Of a DNA stretch of 64,000 nucleotides, positions 35,979-44,551 are shown one piece after another (within the stretch, counting starts at the first letter, position 1; every line of letters starts with the position of its first letter). The position numbers and the translations under genes are program-made. The notes beneath the pieces are model-generated. The model saw only the letters and a program-made list of their open reading frames with translations. It had not been told where the DNA came from and searched no databases. This stretch comes from Acidovorax sp. 210-6 (GTDB lineage Bacteria; Pseudomonadota; Gammaproteobacteria; Burkholderiales; Burkholderiaceae_C): contig NZ_JAACJE010000001.1 in the NCBI RefSeq assembly GCF_010020825.1, forward strand, positions 372,001 through 436,000, in the 5' to 3' direction.

Positions 35979-36422
35979 TTACCTCACTTCCTTGCGTTGG
36001 TTCCAGGATTTGAGCGCCTCGATCACCGTGTCGAGCTGGGCGCTGGTGGCAAAGCGCAGCGCACTCACGTGCACCGTGCGCTCCACAAAGGCATTGAGCG
36101 CGGCGCGGCTGGGGTTGTGCAGCACGCCGTCGCGGGCCAACTGATTCCACAGCGCCCACACCTTGCGCTCGCGCGGGCTGGCTGCCTTCTTGACCTGGTC
36201 GAACTGCTCGCGCGTGAGCGGGCGGCGGCGGGTGGTGGGCTGGGCTACGCCCAGGCGTTCGGCCAGGCGCTGCATGTGGGCGCGCACGTGCTGCTGCTCT
36301 GTGGCCGTCATGCCCTTGCTGCTGGCCTTGCCCGTGAGCTGGACCAGGAGCGCGCGGTAGTCGTCGTCCGAAAGCTGCAGCTTGGACTTGAGCACATGGA
36401 TGGCGGCGGTGTGGTTTGCCAT
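35979..36422 (-). CDS. gemA: GemA / Mu gp16-like regulatory protein (DUF1018)
   Basis: A 147-residue protein starting MANHTAAIHVLKSKLQLSDD with YRALLVQLTGKASSKGMTAT and later RERKVWALWNQLARDGVL, the gp16/GemA pattern. In Mu, GemA is an early protein that alters host gene expression and DNA supercoiling. It ends three bases before the Mor gene, the same order as in Mu. Confidence 0.85.
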   Translation of the reverse strand: MANHTAAIHVLKSKLQLSDDDYRALLVQLTGKASSKGMTATEQQHVRAHMQRLAERLGVAQPTTRRRPLTREQFDQVKKAASPRERKVWALWNQLARDGVLHNPSRAALNAFVERTVHVSALRFATSAQLDTVIEALKSWNQRKEVR

Positions 36423-36436
36423 GGCGCAAATTCCTT

Positions 36437-36676
36437 TCAGGCAAACAGGGGCGCAAGCCACCAGTTCCACAGCCCGACGATGCTGGTGACCAGGAACACG
36501 CACTGCTGCGCAAACAGGCGCCAGTGGCCGTGCCCGGCGCTGAACACCAGCCAGCCCACATTGCTGACCAGGAACGCGGCGAAACCCAGGCCCGGATGCA
36601 CAGCACTGGCCAGCAGCGCCGCGCCCAGCATGCCGAATACGGCGGCGGTGGTTTCGATGGCGAGGGCGGCGCGCAT
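36437..36676 (-). CDS. Small phage membrane protein
   Basis: A 79-residue protein with three hydrophobic segments (AAVFGMLGAALLASAV; GLGFAAFLVSNVGWLVF; CVFLVTSIVGLWNWWLAPLF). Its start shares one base with the upstream stop (TGATG). Possibly acts at the inner membrane during early infection; no family recognised with confidence. Confidence 0.65.
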   Translation of the reverse strand: MRAALAIETTAAVFGMLGAALLASAVHPGLGFAAFLVSNVGWLVFSAGHGHWRLFAQQCVFLVTSIVGLWNWWLAPLFA

Positions 36677-37161
36677 CAGGCGGCGCCCCCTGGCTGAATC
36701 GAAACGGCCACCGGTCCGTCGGCCAGCCGCACCAGCAGCACGCCAGCGGCGCTCAGCGCCACCAGCACCTGGGCGCGCTGGGGCACCAGCGACGCGGGAA
36801 GGCACCAGCGCACCCCCGCCAGCACCACCACGCCGCCCCGGCCCACACGGCGCAGCTGCCACGGGGTGGCGGGCACATGGGGCTTGTGGGCCTCCCAGCG
36901 CGCCAGCAGCGCGGGCGAAATGCGCAGACAATCGCCCCGGCGCAATTGCCGGATGCGGCCGCCGTCCACCCCCAAAACACGGGCGGCCTCTTGGGTGCCT
37001 GTGGCGGCCACCCACGCCAGCAAATCAGAAGGCGCAGCCACAGCGCGCTGTGCGGGGCGCAGGGGCGGCTCACCCACCACACCCAAGCCCACCCCCCTCC
37101 TTGACGCCGAACCAACCGGAACGGCGCGGAGCGGTGGGTTACACGGGATTTGCGGGGTCAT
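36676..37161 (-). CDS. Hypothetical early protein with helix-turn-helix-like segment
   Basis: A 161-residue protein with a probable DNA-binding helix pair in DLLAWVAATGTQEAARVLGV and DGGRIRQLRRGDCLRI, followed by a small beta region (GGVVVLAGVRWCLPASL). The ATG overlaps the antirepressor stop (ATGA). Its role among early genes may be regulatory; unproven. Confidence 0.5.
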   Translation of the reverse strand: MTPQIPCNPPLRAVPVGSASRRGVGLGVVGEPPLRPAQRAVAAPSDLLAWVAATGTQEAARVLGVDGGRIRQLRRGDCLRISPALLARWEAHKPHVPATPWQLRRVGRGGVVVLAGVRWCLPASLVPQRAQVLVALSAAGVLLVRLADGPVAVSIQPGGAA

Positions 37162-37838
37162 TGCTCGACCTCCAGGAACAGCGAAAGCTGCCCCGCCGGT
37201 TTGCCCCACTGCGCCGCCACAGGTTTTTGCACTGCCCAGCGCGCGGCGGTGGCGGGCTTAAGCCGCGCCATGTACACCTGCACCGGGTTGGTGTAGCCCA
37301 CGTCCATCTGGCGGCGCAGGGCGCGGCCCACGCTGCCAGGGCTGCGCGGGCGGCCATCGGGGTAAGGCACCAGCGGGGCAATGTGCAGGTTCAGCAGGCC
37401 CGCCAGCGCATGGGCCTTGATGGGTGCCCAGTGCGGGTGCCTGGCGTCCCAATACTTCTGGCTCTGGACCATGGGCGCGGCCTGCTGGCCGTGCCAGTGC
37501 TCGTACAGCACGCGGTAGCACTCACGCTTGTAGTGCAGTATGGATTCGCGCAGTTCGGGGTGAACCTTGTTGACCGACACGCCGAACAGCCATCCGTTCA
37601 GGAAGTCGATGGGCAGGGCCAGCATTTCGTAGCGCTTGCCGTCCGCCGAGGCAAATTCAGTTGTTTCCATAATGGACACAACTGAAAGCACCTCGTCGCG
37701 GTGCAGCCGCTTGTACTGCGCCTCCCATTGCAGCCCCAATGCCTCCACGATCGGGCGCATCACCACGTAATACACCCCGTCCTTCTCAAAGGTATGCAGC
37801 GGGTGGCCGTGAAAGTCCAAAGTAGTGATCGCGCTCAT
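37158..37838 (-). CDS. Phage antirepressor with P22_AR_N domain
   Basis: The 226-residue protein has the P22 Ant N-terminal domain: TTLDFHGHPLHTFEKDGVYY, VVMRPIVEALGLQWEAQYKR and LALPIDFLNGWLFGVSVNKV, which is very typical. Such proteins bind phage repressors or host regulators and can trigger induction. The C-terminal part (residues 130-226) is family-unspecific and ends QLSLFLEVEQ. ATGA overlap with the upstream gene. Confidence 0.85.
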   Translation of the reverse strand: MSAITTLDFHGHPLHTFEKDGVYYVVMRPIVEALGLQWEAQYKRLHRDEVLSVVSIMETTEFASADGKRYEMLALPIDFLNGWLFGVSVNKVHPELRESILHYKRECYRVLYEHWHGQQAAPMVQSQKYWDARHPHWAPIKAHALAGLLNLHIAPLVPYPDGRPRSPGSVGRALRRQMDVGYTNPVQVYMARLKPATAARWAVQKPVAAQWGKPAGQLSLFLEVEQ

Positions 37839-38128
37839 TGCCCGCCCTCCCGCGCAGCCAGCAATGCCGCCTCAGCCTGCCCACGGGCGGCCACAAGGCA
37901 CTGGCGCATATCGACATTGAGAATGGTCAGCAGCCAGCCCAGGCCCACACGGTTGACGTGATCCAGGTCTTCGGTGCCGCCCGCTTTCTGGGGGCTGACA
38001 AGCGCCTCGACGGCTTCGAGCGCCTGCAAGCGGCATTCGATGTCGCCCAGCGCGTCGATGACGCGGCCTGCGGCCAGTTGATGAATGGTGGGGGTGCCGC
38101 GTGCATGCGGCGGCGTGAGGTGTGCCAT
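37835..38128 (-). CDS. Hypothetical early phage protein, 97 residues
   Basis: Starts MAHLTPPHARGTPTIHQLAA after a GGAGG site and has a helical body (RVIDALGDIECRLQALEAVE; GWLLTILNVDMRQCLVAARG). It opens a group of tightly overlapping genes (antirepressor, HTH-like, membrane, GemA, Mor) preceded by a 287-base spacer, so a promoter could lie before it. No family recognised. Confidence 0.6.
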   Translation of the reverse strand: MAHLTPPHARGTPTIHQLAAGRVIDALGDIECRLQALEAVEALVSPQKAGGTEDLDHVNRVGLGWLLTILNVDMRQCLVAARGQAEAALLAAREGGQ

Positions 38129-38353
38129 GAATGGCCTCCAGGGACTGCGGTTTGCAACAACCGCCGACCCCACTGCAAATTGGAGGCGGCGGCTCGAACG
38201 GGTTTGCAGACCGGGCAGCCCCTGCGGGAACCGGCAGGCCCTTGCGGGCCTCCCATCCGAGCCGCCAAAACTGGAGGCACAGACAAAGAAGCCGCAGGTC
38301 TCTGCGGAGAGATGCCCACGGCTTTCGTCGTGGGGCTGCGACGGGCTGCAAAT

Positions 38354-38381
38354 CCCGGCTGCGCTTTTTTTGCGCAGCGGG
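38354..38381. terminator. Hairpin in the DUF3164 / 97-aa gene spacer
   Basis: GCTGCGC and GCGCAGC pair around a 7-T loop, extended by CCC/GGG with a bulge. It lies about 35 bases beyond the DUF3164 stop inside the only sizeable untranslated gap of the early region (38129-38415). No T-run follows in the leftward direction. It may attenuate the early transcript. The rest of the gap is GC-rich with small inverted repeats and no supported gene. Confidence 0.35.
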
Positions 38382-38415
38382 CGCACTGTACCCGAATTGG
38401 AACCCCGCATCAATT

Positions 38416-39033
38416 TCATACCGCCGCCACATCCAGGCTGATGGCCCGGTACTCACCCGTATCGTCACGCTCGTAGAAGCGCACATAGGGCGTGGTGCTG
38501 GCCGTCTTGGTGCTGTCGGCAATGGCCTGCATGGCTTGCTTCCAGGCTTCGTCCTGAATATCCAAGGAGCGCAGGCCCAGCACGCGGCCGGTGTTGATCT
38601 TGCCCTCCTTGTCGGTCTGGAAGGCGTGGTTCACCAGCGCACGGATGTTGTCGTTTGCATCCTTGCTCCAGGCCTGCACGCATTCGTCGATGAGGGCCTT
38701 TGCGGCCAGGAGCTGCTCGCCAAAGACCAGGCGGTCTTGCATCTGGCGCACCAGCTTGTATTTGCCGTCGAAGCTGGTGAGCGTGACGTTGCCCTTTTCG
38801 CCGCCGGTCTTGACGCCGTACTGCTCCATGCTGGTGGCCACCAGCGCGGCCACTTCCTGCATGGCCTTGGCCTTGAACTCGGCCAGGCCGTCACGGCGCT
38901 GCTTGGCCATGTGGCACAGGTCGGTCACCACCTGGTGGCGCAGCTTGTCGATGTCTTTGACCTTGGACTCGGGGATGAGGTTGCCGCTGGCGTCTTGCCA
39001 GTAGCCGGGGGGGATGGTGCTTGGGGTTGCCAT
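38416..39033 (-). CDS. DUF3164 family early phage protein
   Basis: A 205-residue protein with the DUF3164 pattern: GYWQDASGNLIPESKVKDID, LTSFDGKYKLVRQMQDRLVF and FQTDKEGKINTGRVLGLRSL. This family is encoded in the early region of Mu-like phages near the transposition genes; its function is not established to my knowledge. The ATG at 39033 follows an AAGGAG-type site. Confidence 0.85.
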   Translation of the reverse strand: MATPSTIPPGYWQDASGNLIPESKVKDIDKLRHQVVTDLCHMAKQRRDGLAEFKAKAMQEVAALVATSMEQYGVKTGGEKGNVTLTSFDGKYKLVRQMQDRLVFGEQLLAAKALIDECVQAWSKDANDNIRALVNHAFQTDKEGKINTGRVLGLRSLDIQDEAWKQAMQAIADSTKTASTTPYVRFYERDDTGEYRAISLDVAAV

Positions 39034-39065
39034 GGGAAGGCTCCTTTGAGTGAATGTGTGTGCGG

Positions 39066-39461
39066 TCAGCACCGAAAGCCACGGCTTGCGTAGCGCTGGA
39101 AGTCCAGCGCGCCAGGGCGGGCGGGCGTCATGGGCGGGGGCACGTAGGTGCCTTGCATCACGTTGATGCGCCGGGGCGGCACCAGTACGGGCGGGGCGCT
39201 GGGGACGCTGGGGGCGGCCTGGGGCAGCGTGGGCAGGGCTGTGCGCGCACGGGGCGCCACAAGCCACAGCATGGCGCCACGGGCGTCCCAGGCAATGTCG
39301 AGCCAGTTGCCGTCCACCAGGTTGGACAGGCGCTTGCGCAGCTTGCTGCGGCCTTCATCGGCAAAGTGCGGCAGCAGCTCGTCCAGCGTGGCCGCGCCAT
39401 GTTGTTTGAGGTGTGCCACCACGGCGGCGCTTTGTTTGCACAGGGTTGGTTTGCGGCTCAT
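39066..39461 (-). CDS. Hypothetical early protein with winged-helix-like start
   Basis: A 131-residue protein. Residues 1-65 (QSAAVVAHLKQHGAATLDEL, GRSKLRKRLSNLVDGNWLDI) look like a winged-helix DNA-binding fold; the rest is a Pro-rich linker and a short tail (QRYASRGFRC). Coupled to the upstream gene by a 4-base overlap. Confidence 0.55.
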   Translation of the reverse strand: MSRKPTLCKQSAAVVAHLKQHGAATLDELLPHFADEGRSKLRKRLSNLVDGNWLDIAWDARGAMLWLVAPRARTALPTLPQAAPSVPSAPPVLVPPRRINVMQGTYVPPPMTPARPGALDFQRYASRGFRC

Positions 39462-40051
39462 TGCTGGCCTTTCGTTTTGGCGATGTGCTCGCGCATGGCG
39501 CGCACGGTGGGGGATGTGCCCGGCTGCGCCGCTGCAGGCGCGGGCCGGGTGGCGGCTGCAGGCTGGGCCTGTTGCACCAGCGCGGCCACGCTGGCCGGGC
39601 CGTTGGTGGTGGCGGCGCGGGGGCCGGTGCGCAACTGCTGCTCGCGCTGCTGCTCTGCGCTGGCCTCGTGCTTGTCGGCCATGCCCGCAAGGATGGCGAA
39701 CAGGTAGCCGTGGCCCTTCATGGGCAGCTCCAGGCGCTGTGCATCACGGGCGGCCAGCATCTGATCGATGGCCTGCGCCCAGGCGGCCAGGGGCGCCTCC
39801 CAGTCGCGGCCCTTGTGGGTGATGGCCTGGCGCTCCAGGTCTGGCAGCAGTTGCAGGATCAGCTTGATCTTCTTGGCAGAAGTCAGCCGCTGCTTCGGGG
39901 GCGTGAACAGCGCCAGGTACTGCAGCACCCTGGCGCCCAGCGGGATGCTCACGCTGGCCAGGCGCGCCAGGGCGCGCTGGTCCTGCTCGTGGGCAAACAG
40001 CACGGCCAAGTCCAGCTCGGTGCCGCAGGTGGGGCAAGAGAGGTCGCTCAC
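39458..40051 (-). CDS. Hypothetical early protein with zinc-knuckle start
   Basis: A 197-residue protein beginning MSDLSCPTCGTELDLAVLFA, a CPxCG half zinc finger, followed by helices (KQRLTSAKKIKLILQLLPDL) and an Ala/Gln/Pro-rich C-terminal third. The start overlaps the membrane gene upstream (ATGA). Not recognised. Confidence 0.6.
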   Translation of the reverse strand: MSDLSCPTCGTELDLAVLFAHEQDQRALARLASVSIPLGARVLQYLALFTPPKQRLTSAKKIKLILQLLPDLERQAITHKGRDWEAPLAAWAQAIDQMLAARDAQRLELPMKGHGYLFAILAGMADKHEASAEQQREQQLRTGPRAATTNGPASVAALVQQAQPAAATRPAPAAAQPGTSPTVRAMREHIAKTKGQQ

Positions 40052-40347
40052 AGAGGCCAGCCTTTCGCGTGCAGCACGCCTGCGGCAAAGCCCAGCAGGC
40101 CGGACGCCAGCAGCACTGCCATGGCCCGCAGCACCAGGCGCTGCCAGGGCGCCAGGCGCACGGCCCTGCGGCGCGGACCCTGCTCAATGGCGCCGGGGGC
40201 AAAGTAGTAGCCGCCCGCAGCAGGCTTGCCCTGCGCTTTGCTGGTGCTGGGCAGGGTGTCGGTATCGTGCGTGCAGGTGCAGCCTGGGCCGGGGCGGCCC
40301 TGGCACACGCCCAGCGCGTCGCAAGTGCGGGGGGTGTGGATGTTCAT
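40048..40347 (-). CDS. Small Cys-rich early protein with one membrane segment
   Basis: A 99-residue protein with an N-terminal Cys cluster (TCDALGVCQGRPGPGCTCTH) and a C-terminal transmembrane helix (LRAMAVLLASGLLGFAAGVL). It overlaps the 52-residue gene upstream by four bases. Unknown function. Confidence 0.6.
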   Translation of the reverse strand: MNIHTPRTCDALGVCQGRPGPGCTCTHDTDTLPSTSKAQGKPAAGGYYFAPGAIEQGPRRRAVRLAPWQRLVLRAMAVLLASGLLGFAAGVLHAKGWPL

Positions 40348-40502
40348 GCGCCAGCCCTCCGGATGAACATGGCGGCCACGCTGCGCGCCTCGGGGAAGTC
40401 GGCCAGGGTTTGCAGCACGGCTTCAAAGCCGTCGGCAAACAGGCCGGTGTAGCGGCCCCTGCTGCCGTCGCCCATGGTGATCTTGATGCGGTAGATGGCC
40501 AT
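40344..40502 (-). CDS. Short conserved-looking early protein, 52 residues
   Basis: This small gene follows the MuB-like gene by three bases and is overlapped by the next gene (ATGA). It encodes MAIYRIKITMGDGSRGRYTG then LFADGFEAVLQTLADFPEAR, a compact alpha/beta pattern that looks like a real protein rather than chance. Function unknown. Confidence 0.55.
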   Translation of the reverse strand: MAIYRIKITMGDGSRGRYTGLFADGFEAVLQTLADFPEARSVAAMFIRRAGA

Positions 40503-40505
40503 GGC

Positions 40506-41510
40506 TCAGCACCCCGCAATGACCTGGGCGTCCACCTTCGGGAAGCCTACGGCGGCAGCGGCATTGAGGGCGCGGCACACCAGGTTGTTGACGACCAGCG
40601 GGTAACACACGCTGACGGCGTCGCTGATGCGGCCGCCACGGGGCACGCTGATCAGACGGGCGCGGATGGCGTCTATGGCGTCAGCGTCCAGCACGTCGGC
40701 CACGTTGATGCCTGCGCGGTCGAACTTGTGGGTGAGGTAGCCCGAAAGATCGTTGTCCAGCGGCTCCATGACGATTTGCTCGCAGCGCTGCACGATTTCG
40801 CGCACCTCGGGGTTGCGCTCGTCCAGCAGGTTGCGCAGTTCTGGCTGGCCGATCAGGGCTACGCCCAGCAGTCGGCGCATGCCGTGCTTCATCTCCATGA
40901 AGTTCTTGAGCTGCTTGAGCGTGTCCACCGGCAGGCGGTGGGCTTCTTCAATGAGCAGCAGGTGGGTGTAGCCCGCCGTGAGGCTGCCCGCCAGCAGCGC
41001 GTTGATTTGCGCGCTGCGGTCGTCGGGGTTGCTTTTGCGCGGCACACCTGCGCCCAAGGCGCGGAACATGGCAGCCTCAATATGGGTGGGCTGCATGGGG
41101 TTGCCCGTGGCCCGCGCCCGTGCCCGTGCGTAGGGCTGGATCAGCACCACCGGCTTGCGCTCTTCGCGGATGCGCTCCTGCAGGTCTTCGCGCAGCGTGG
41201 TTTTGCCGCTGCCGCTCTCGCCAATGATGGCCACAAAGCCGTGGCGCTGGGCGCATTCCCACAGCGCTGCGCGCACGTAGCGCCCGCTTTGGCTGGCAAA
41301 CACGTCGGCGCGGCTTTGTATGTCATCCACAAAGGGGTTGCGCTTGAGCTTGAAGTGCTCGCGCGCTGCGGGGGTCAGGGTTTCGTTTTTGAGTAACATG
41401 CTGTCTTCCTCCTGGGTTTCGGTTGCCGGGTTGGCATTGGGGTTCACGGGGGCGGCCTCGGCGTGTTGCAAGCACGCCGGGGCCAACTTGTTTTGAGGGG
41501 CGCCGGTCAC
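40506..41510 (-). CDS. MuB-like AAA ATPase, target-DNA activator
   Basis: A 334-residue AAA+ ATPase with Walker A GESGSGKTT (residues 97-105), Walker B HLLLIEEAHRL (about 179-189) and a sensor region ALIGQPELRNLL. It belongs to the ExeA/TniB/BcepMu TnpB type that delivers target DNA to the transposase and gives target immunity. A GTG at 41510 overlaps the transposase stop; an internal ATG (MLLKNETLTPAAREHFKLKR, about residue 38) may be the true start. Partner of the adjacent transposase. Confidence 0.85.
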   Translation of the reverse strand: MTGAPQNKLAPACLQHAEAAPVNPNANPATETQEEDSMLLKNETLTPAAREHFKLKRNPFVDDIQSRADVFASQSGRYVRAALWECAQRHGFVAIIGESGSGKTTLREDLQERIREERKPVVLIQPYARARARATGNPMQPTHIEAAMFRALGAGVPRKSNPDDRSAQINALLAGSLTAGYTHLLLIEEAHRLPVDTLKQLKNFMEMKHGMRRLLGVALIGQPELRNLLDERNPEVREIVQRCEQIVMEPLDNDLSGYLTHKFDRAGINVADVLDADAIDAIRARLISVPRGGRISDAVSVCYPLVVNNLVCRALNAAAAVGFPKVDAQVIAGC

Positions 41511-43279
41511 TGGCCGCCCCCCACTACGCGCAGGCCAGCACGCACCGTCAGGCGGGCGGCCAGGGCGTCGATTTCGGGCTCCGGCACGCCGTCTGGGTGC
41601 AGGTTCTTGAGCGTGCCCAACAGCTCAGGCGACATGGCCACGCCCTTGGCCACCAGGGCCTTGGCCGCTTCGAAGTGGGTGAGCAGCTCGGGCGCGGCCT
41701 GGGCCACGCGGGTGGTGGTGCTCAGCTCGGTGCCACGGCGTGGCAAGAACGTGGGAAGGGTGGCTTCCACGATGTGTTTTTCGGGGTCAATGCGGCCGCC
41801 CAGCGGCAAGGCCTTGGCCTTGCGTTTTGCGGCGGCTTCTTCCAGCGTGGTGGCGCCCATGGCCAGCAGCTCCAGCTCTTTGCGGTGCAGGTCGGCCTGT
41901 GTGTCTGCGTGGCGCCGGTAGTCTTCGTCAATGACGTTGCTGTGTTCGCCCAGGCTGAAGCCGTCCTCGCCCTTGGCCACCAGTGGAGCTGTGTGCAGCA
42001 GCTCATTGCCTTCGGCGTCCTGGTCCACCACCAGGACGGCGTTGTCCTGGTAGGGGCTGAAGGTGACCATGAGCTTTTCGCCCACCATGACGCGGGGCAC
42101 GCCGCTTACGTCATACTGCGCGCCCTTGAACTCGACGCGCAGGTGGTCAGACACCTTGCGTGAGATGGGGGTGTGCGTGAGCAGCTCGCGGCACAGCTCT
42201 GGCGACGGCGCAATGCGCAGCTGCTCGGGCTGGATGGTCATCCACTGCTCAGCGCGGGTTTTTCTGTGGCGGCTGTGCGCCTGGGTGGCGTTGAACCAGC
42301 GCAGCCAGCGGGCCACACGGGCATTGAGGTCGGCCAGGCTTTGCACGGGCTTGAGGCGCAGGCCGCTTTCAAACTCGCGCTCCAGGATGTTGCGGGCGTT
42401 TTCCACCTGCCCGGTGGCGCGGGCATTCTCCGGGGCATGGGCGATGGGCTTGACCTGCAGGCGCCGCAGCAGGTTCTTGAACATGCCACTGGTGTTGGCG
42501 CTGCCCATGTCCATCATCAAAATGAAGGGCACGCCGTAGAACGGGTCTTCGCCCCGTTGCTGAATGGCAGCAATGAAGCTCTCGGCAATGTTGGCCGCGC
42601 TCTCGCCGTCGAACACATAGCAGGCAAACAGGGAGCCGCTGTTGTGGTCGGTGACCTCGTAGCTCCACACCCGGCGGTCTTCAATGCGCTTGAGGTTCTT
42701 GGGCTTGTTCTTGTTGAACTTTTTGGCCTCCATCACCTGTAGGCCCATCTCCTGCGGGTTGGTGGTTTCCAGGTAGTACAGCACGCACAGGCTGGCGTCG
42801 ATCTGCCAGACGTGGTTGGGGTGCAAGCTGCGCAGCTCGCGGGCGGGGGCAGGCTGGAGCATCTGGTCGGGGTGCAGGCCATACACACGCATGGCACGGG
42901 CAATGGCGCTGGTGGACAGGGGCTTGCATTCACCGGTTTCAGGGTCGATGCGCTCGGCCCGGATGGCGCCGTTGGCGCGCAACGCATCCACGGCGTGGCC
43001 GATGGTGTACAGGCGCTTGTTGTTTTTGCGCATGCTCTCCATCACCATCACGGCGATGAGCTTGGCTTCGTCCCGTGTAAGGGCAACCTCCCCGGCGTCG
43101 CTGCGCTTGCGGCGCTGCGGGCGCACGGTGGCAATTTGCAACTTCCGGTACACGGTGGCGCGTGACTTGCCCGTGGCGGAGCACAGCTGGGCCACCAGCG
43201 CGCCTTTTTGGCCGTGCTTGGCCTCGGGCACGCGGGCTTGCACCAGCGCTTCGTTGATGGCAGGGGTTGCGGGGGCCAT
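41507..43279 (-). CDS. DDE transposase (BcepMu/MuA type)
   Basis: The 590-residue transposase cuts and joins the phage ends during replicative transposition. An N-terminal helix-turn-helix (KSRATVYRKLQIATV) is followed by an integrase core with D161 (VWQIDASLC), D257 (ILMMDMGSANTSG) and E293 (ATGQVENARN), giving a DD35E triad. The C-terminal part holds a Mu-transposase beta-barrel-like segment (MVTFSPYQDNAVLVVD). It is the central early gene and its stop overlaps the ATPase start. The paired boxes at both phage ends are its likely substrates. Confidence 0.93.
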   Translation of the reverse strand: MAPATPAINEALVQARVPEAKHGQKGALVAQLCSATGKSRATVYRKLQIATVRPQRRKRSDAGEVALTRDEAKLIAVMVMESMRKNNKRLYTIGHAVDALRANGAIRAERIDPETGECKPLSTSAIARAMRVYGLHPDQMLQPAPARELRSLHPNHVWQIDASLCVLYYLETTNPQEMGLQVMEAKKFNKNKPKNLKRIEDRRVWSYEVTDHNSGSLFACYVFDGESAANIAESFIAAIQQRGEDPFYGVPFILMMDMGSANTSGMFKNLLRRLQVKPIAHAPENARATGQVENARNILEREFESGLRLKPVQSLADLNARVARWLRWFNATQAHSRHRKTRAEQWMTIQPEQLRIAPSPELCRELLTHTPISRKVSDHLRVEFKGAQYDVSGVPRVMVGEKLMVTFSPYQDNAVLVVDQDAEGNELLHTAPLVAKGEDGFSLGEHSNVIDEDYRRHADTQADLHRKELELLAMGATTLEEAAAKRKAKALPLGGRIDPEKHIVEATLPTFLPRRGTELSTTTRVAQAAPELLTHFEAAKALVAKGVAMSPELLGTLKNLHPDGVPEPEIDALAARLTVRAGLRVVGGGQ

Positions 43280-43288
43280 GGCGCAGCC

Positions 43289-43624
43289 TTACCCCTGCCG
43301 GGCGGCCATGGCCGCATAAACGTAGCGTTCGCCCAGATGTTCATTGAGCGGCGCACACAGTTCGTCCATCACGCCTTTGGCAATAGCGCCGCCGTCGGCA
43401 TGTGCCGCCAGGAGGGGCAACAGTTCGGTCAGCGCTGCATCGGCTCCTACCGCCCATGTGGCAACAAGTTCACAGGCATTGCGAAGGTGTGCCATGCGGC
43501 AGTCGAACGCCGCGCAGTCCTCTTGTGGGCTGGTTGCTGCAACCCTGTCGATCTGGGTGCGCACCAGCAAAAGCAGCGTTTCGAGTTGCGTTACCAAATG
43601 GCCGGAGTGGTCGTGCAAGTTCAT
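43289..43624 (-). CDS. Hypothetical early protein, 111 residues
   Basis: A helical, Leu- and Ala-rich protein (HLVTQLETLLLLVRTQIDRV; RMAHLRNACELVATWAVGAD). It lies nine bases before the transposase and ten after the DUF3102-like gene, so it is in the same operon. No recognised family. Confidence 0.6.
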   Translation of the reverse strand: MNLHDHSGHLVTQLETLLLLVRTQIDRVAATSPQEDCAAFDCRMAHLRNACELVATWAVGADAALTELLPLLAAHADGGAIAKGVMDELCAPLNEHLGERYVYAAMAARQG

Positions 43625-43633
43625 GGCCAGTCC

Positions 43634-44542
43634 TTATTCCTTGTCCCACTCGGCCATATCTGCGGCGAGCTTCTGGTCAGCCGCGTTGCTGACGTCGGGC
43701 AGATTGAACTCTTGTCGCAGGGCGTTGAGCTGCGCCTGCACCTGGCCTACCAGGCCAGACATGTACACGTTGTGCAGGCCGCGCTCTTCACCGTGGTTGT
43801 TGAGGGCGATGAGCGCCTGGCGCAGGCCGCCCATAATGGCGCCCTCGGCATCGGCGGCGATGCTGGCCGCCTCCTTCTTCAGCTTGGCCAGGGCCTCATT
43901 GGGGGGCAGGCGCTTGACCAGGCGCGCCTCTTCGTGCAGCTCGGTATTGACTGCCGTGAGGCGCTCCACCTGGTTTTTTTGCTTGGCGGCCTCGGCGCGC
44001 TCTTTGCGCACGGCGGCGCGCAGTTCCTTGACGGACATGCGGGTCACGTCGTCCAGCGACAGCTCGCCCGTCTGGCCTTCTTCCACCAGATCGTCCACCT
44101 GGTCATCGTCCAGGGGCAAAAGTTCGGCCATTTTGCTGAAGCCCAGCTTTTCCAAATGCGACGACGTCGTCGCATTTGAGAACCGCTGGCACATGGCCAT
44201 GTAGCGCTGAGCAGACCTGGGGGCGATGGCCAACCGATCCAGTGCGGCCAGGAATTCGCCGTGCCCGGCGCGCTCTTTGAGCAGCAGCAGGTAAGCGCCC
44301 AGCTCAAAGATGGCCATGCCAATGCGCTTGAGCGCGTCGCGCGCCGAGTTCTCCAGCACGGCCGGGTCGGTGCTGCCCTGGTAGTTGAGTTGCACGGCCA
44401 GCGCGCTGACGCGCTCGTTTTGCTCCAGTGTGGCCACAGCCAGCTGGTTGGCGGCGGCAATTTCGCTGCGCGCGGCTTCTTCGATGAAAGGGGCTTCTTT
44501 GCTTGCGGGGGCCGGGGTAGGGTTGCGTGCCATGGTTTGCAT
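43634..44542 (-). CDS. DUF3102-like / ParB-like early protein
   Basis: A 302-residue helical protein. The region RIGMAIFELGAYLLLLKERA and FLAALDRLAIAPRSAQRYMA matches the DUF3102 pattern (an HTH of ParB-like style), then SHLEKLGFSKMAELLPLDDD and a long coiled coil (ELRAAVRKERAEAAKQKNQV). Such proteins may bind DNA and affect early phage gene use. A second ATG at 44533 is possible. Its own coding sequence contains a perfect 26-bp palindrome, a candidate binding site. Confidence 0.65.
   Translation of the reverse strand: MQTMARNPTPAPASKEAPFIEEAARSEIAAANQLAVATLEQNERVSALAVQLNYQGSTDPAVLENSARDALKRIGMAIFELGAYLLLLKERAGHGEFLAALDRLAIAPRSAQRYMAMCQRFSNATTSSHLEKLGFSKMAELLPLDDDQVDDLVEEGQTGELSLDDVTRMSVKELRAAVRKERAEAAKQKNQVERLTAVNTELHEEARLVKRLPPNEALAKLKKEAASIAADAEGAIMGGLRQALIALNNHGEERGLHNVYMSGLVGQVQAQLNALRQEFNLPDVSNAADQKLAADMAEWDKE
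44153..44178. promoter_or_regulatory. Perfect 26-bp palindrome within a coding sequence
   Basis: Two 13-base arms (CAAATGCGACGAC and GTCGTCGCATTTG) meet with no spacer at 44153-44178, within codons for the segment NATTSSHL of the DUF3102-like protein. Such a long perfect palindrome in a coding region is unlikely by chance, and suggests a binding site of a dimeric protein or a centromere-like element. Confidence 0.6.
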
Positions 44543-44551
44543 TTGGTTGGG

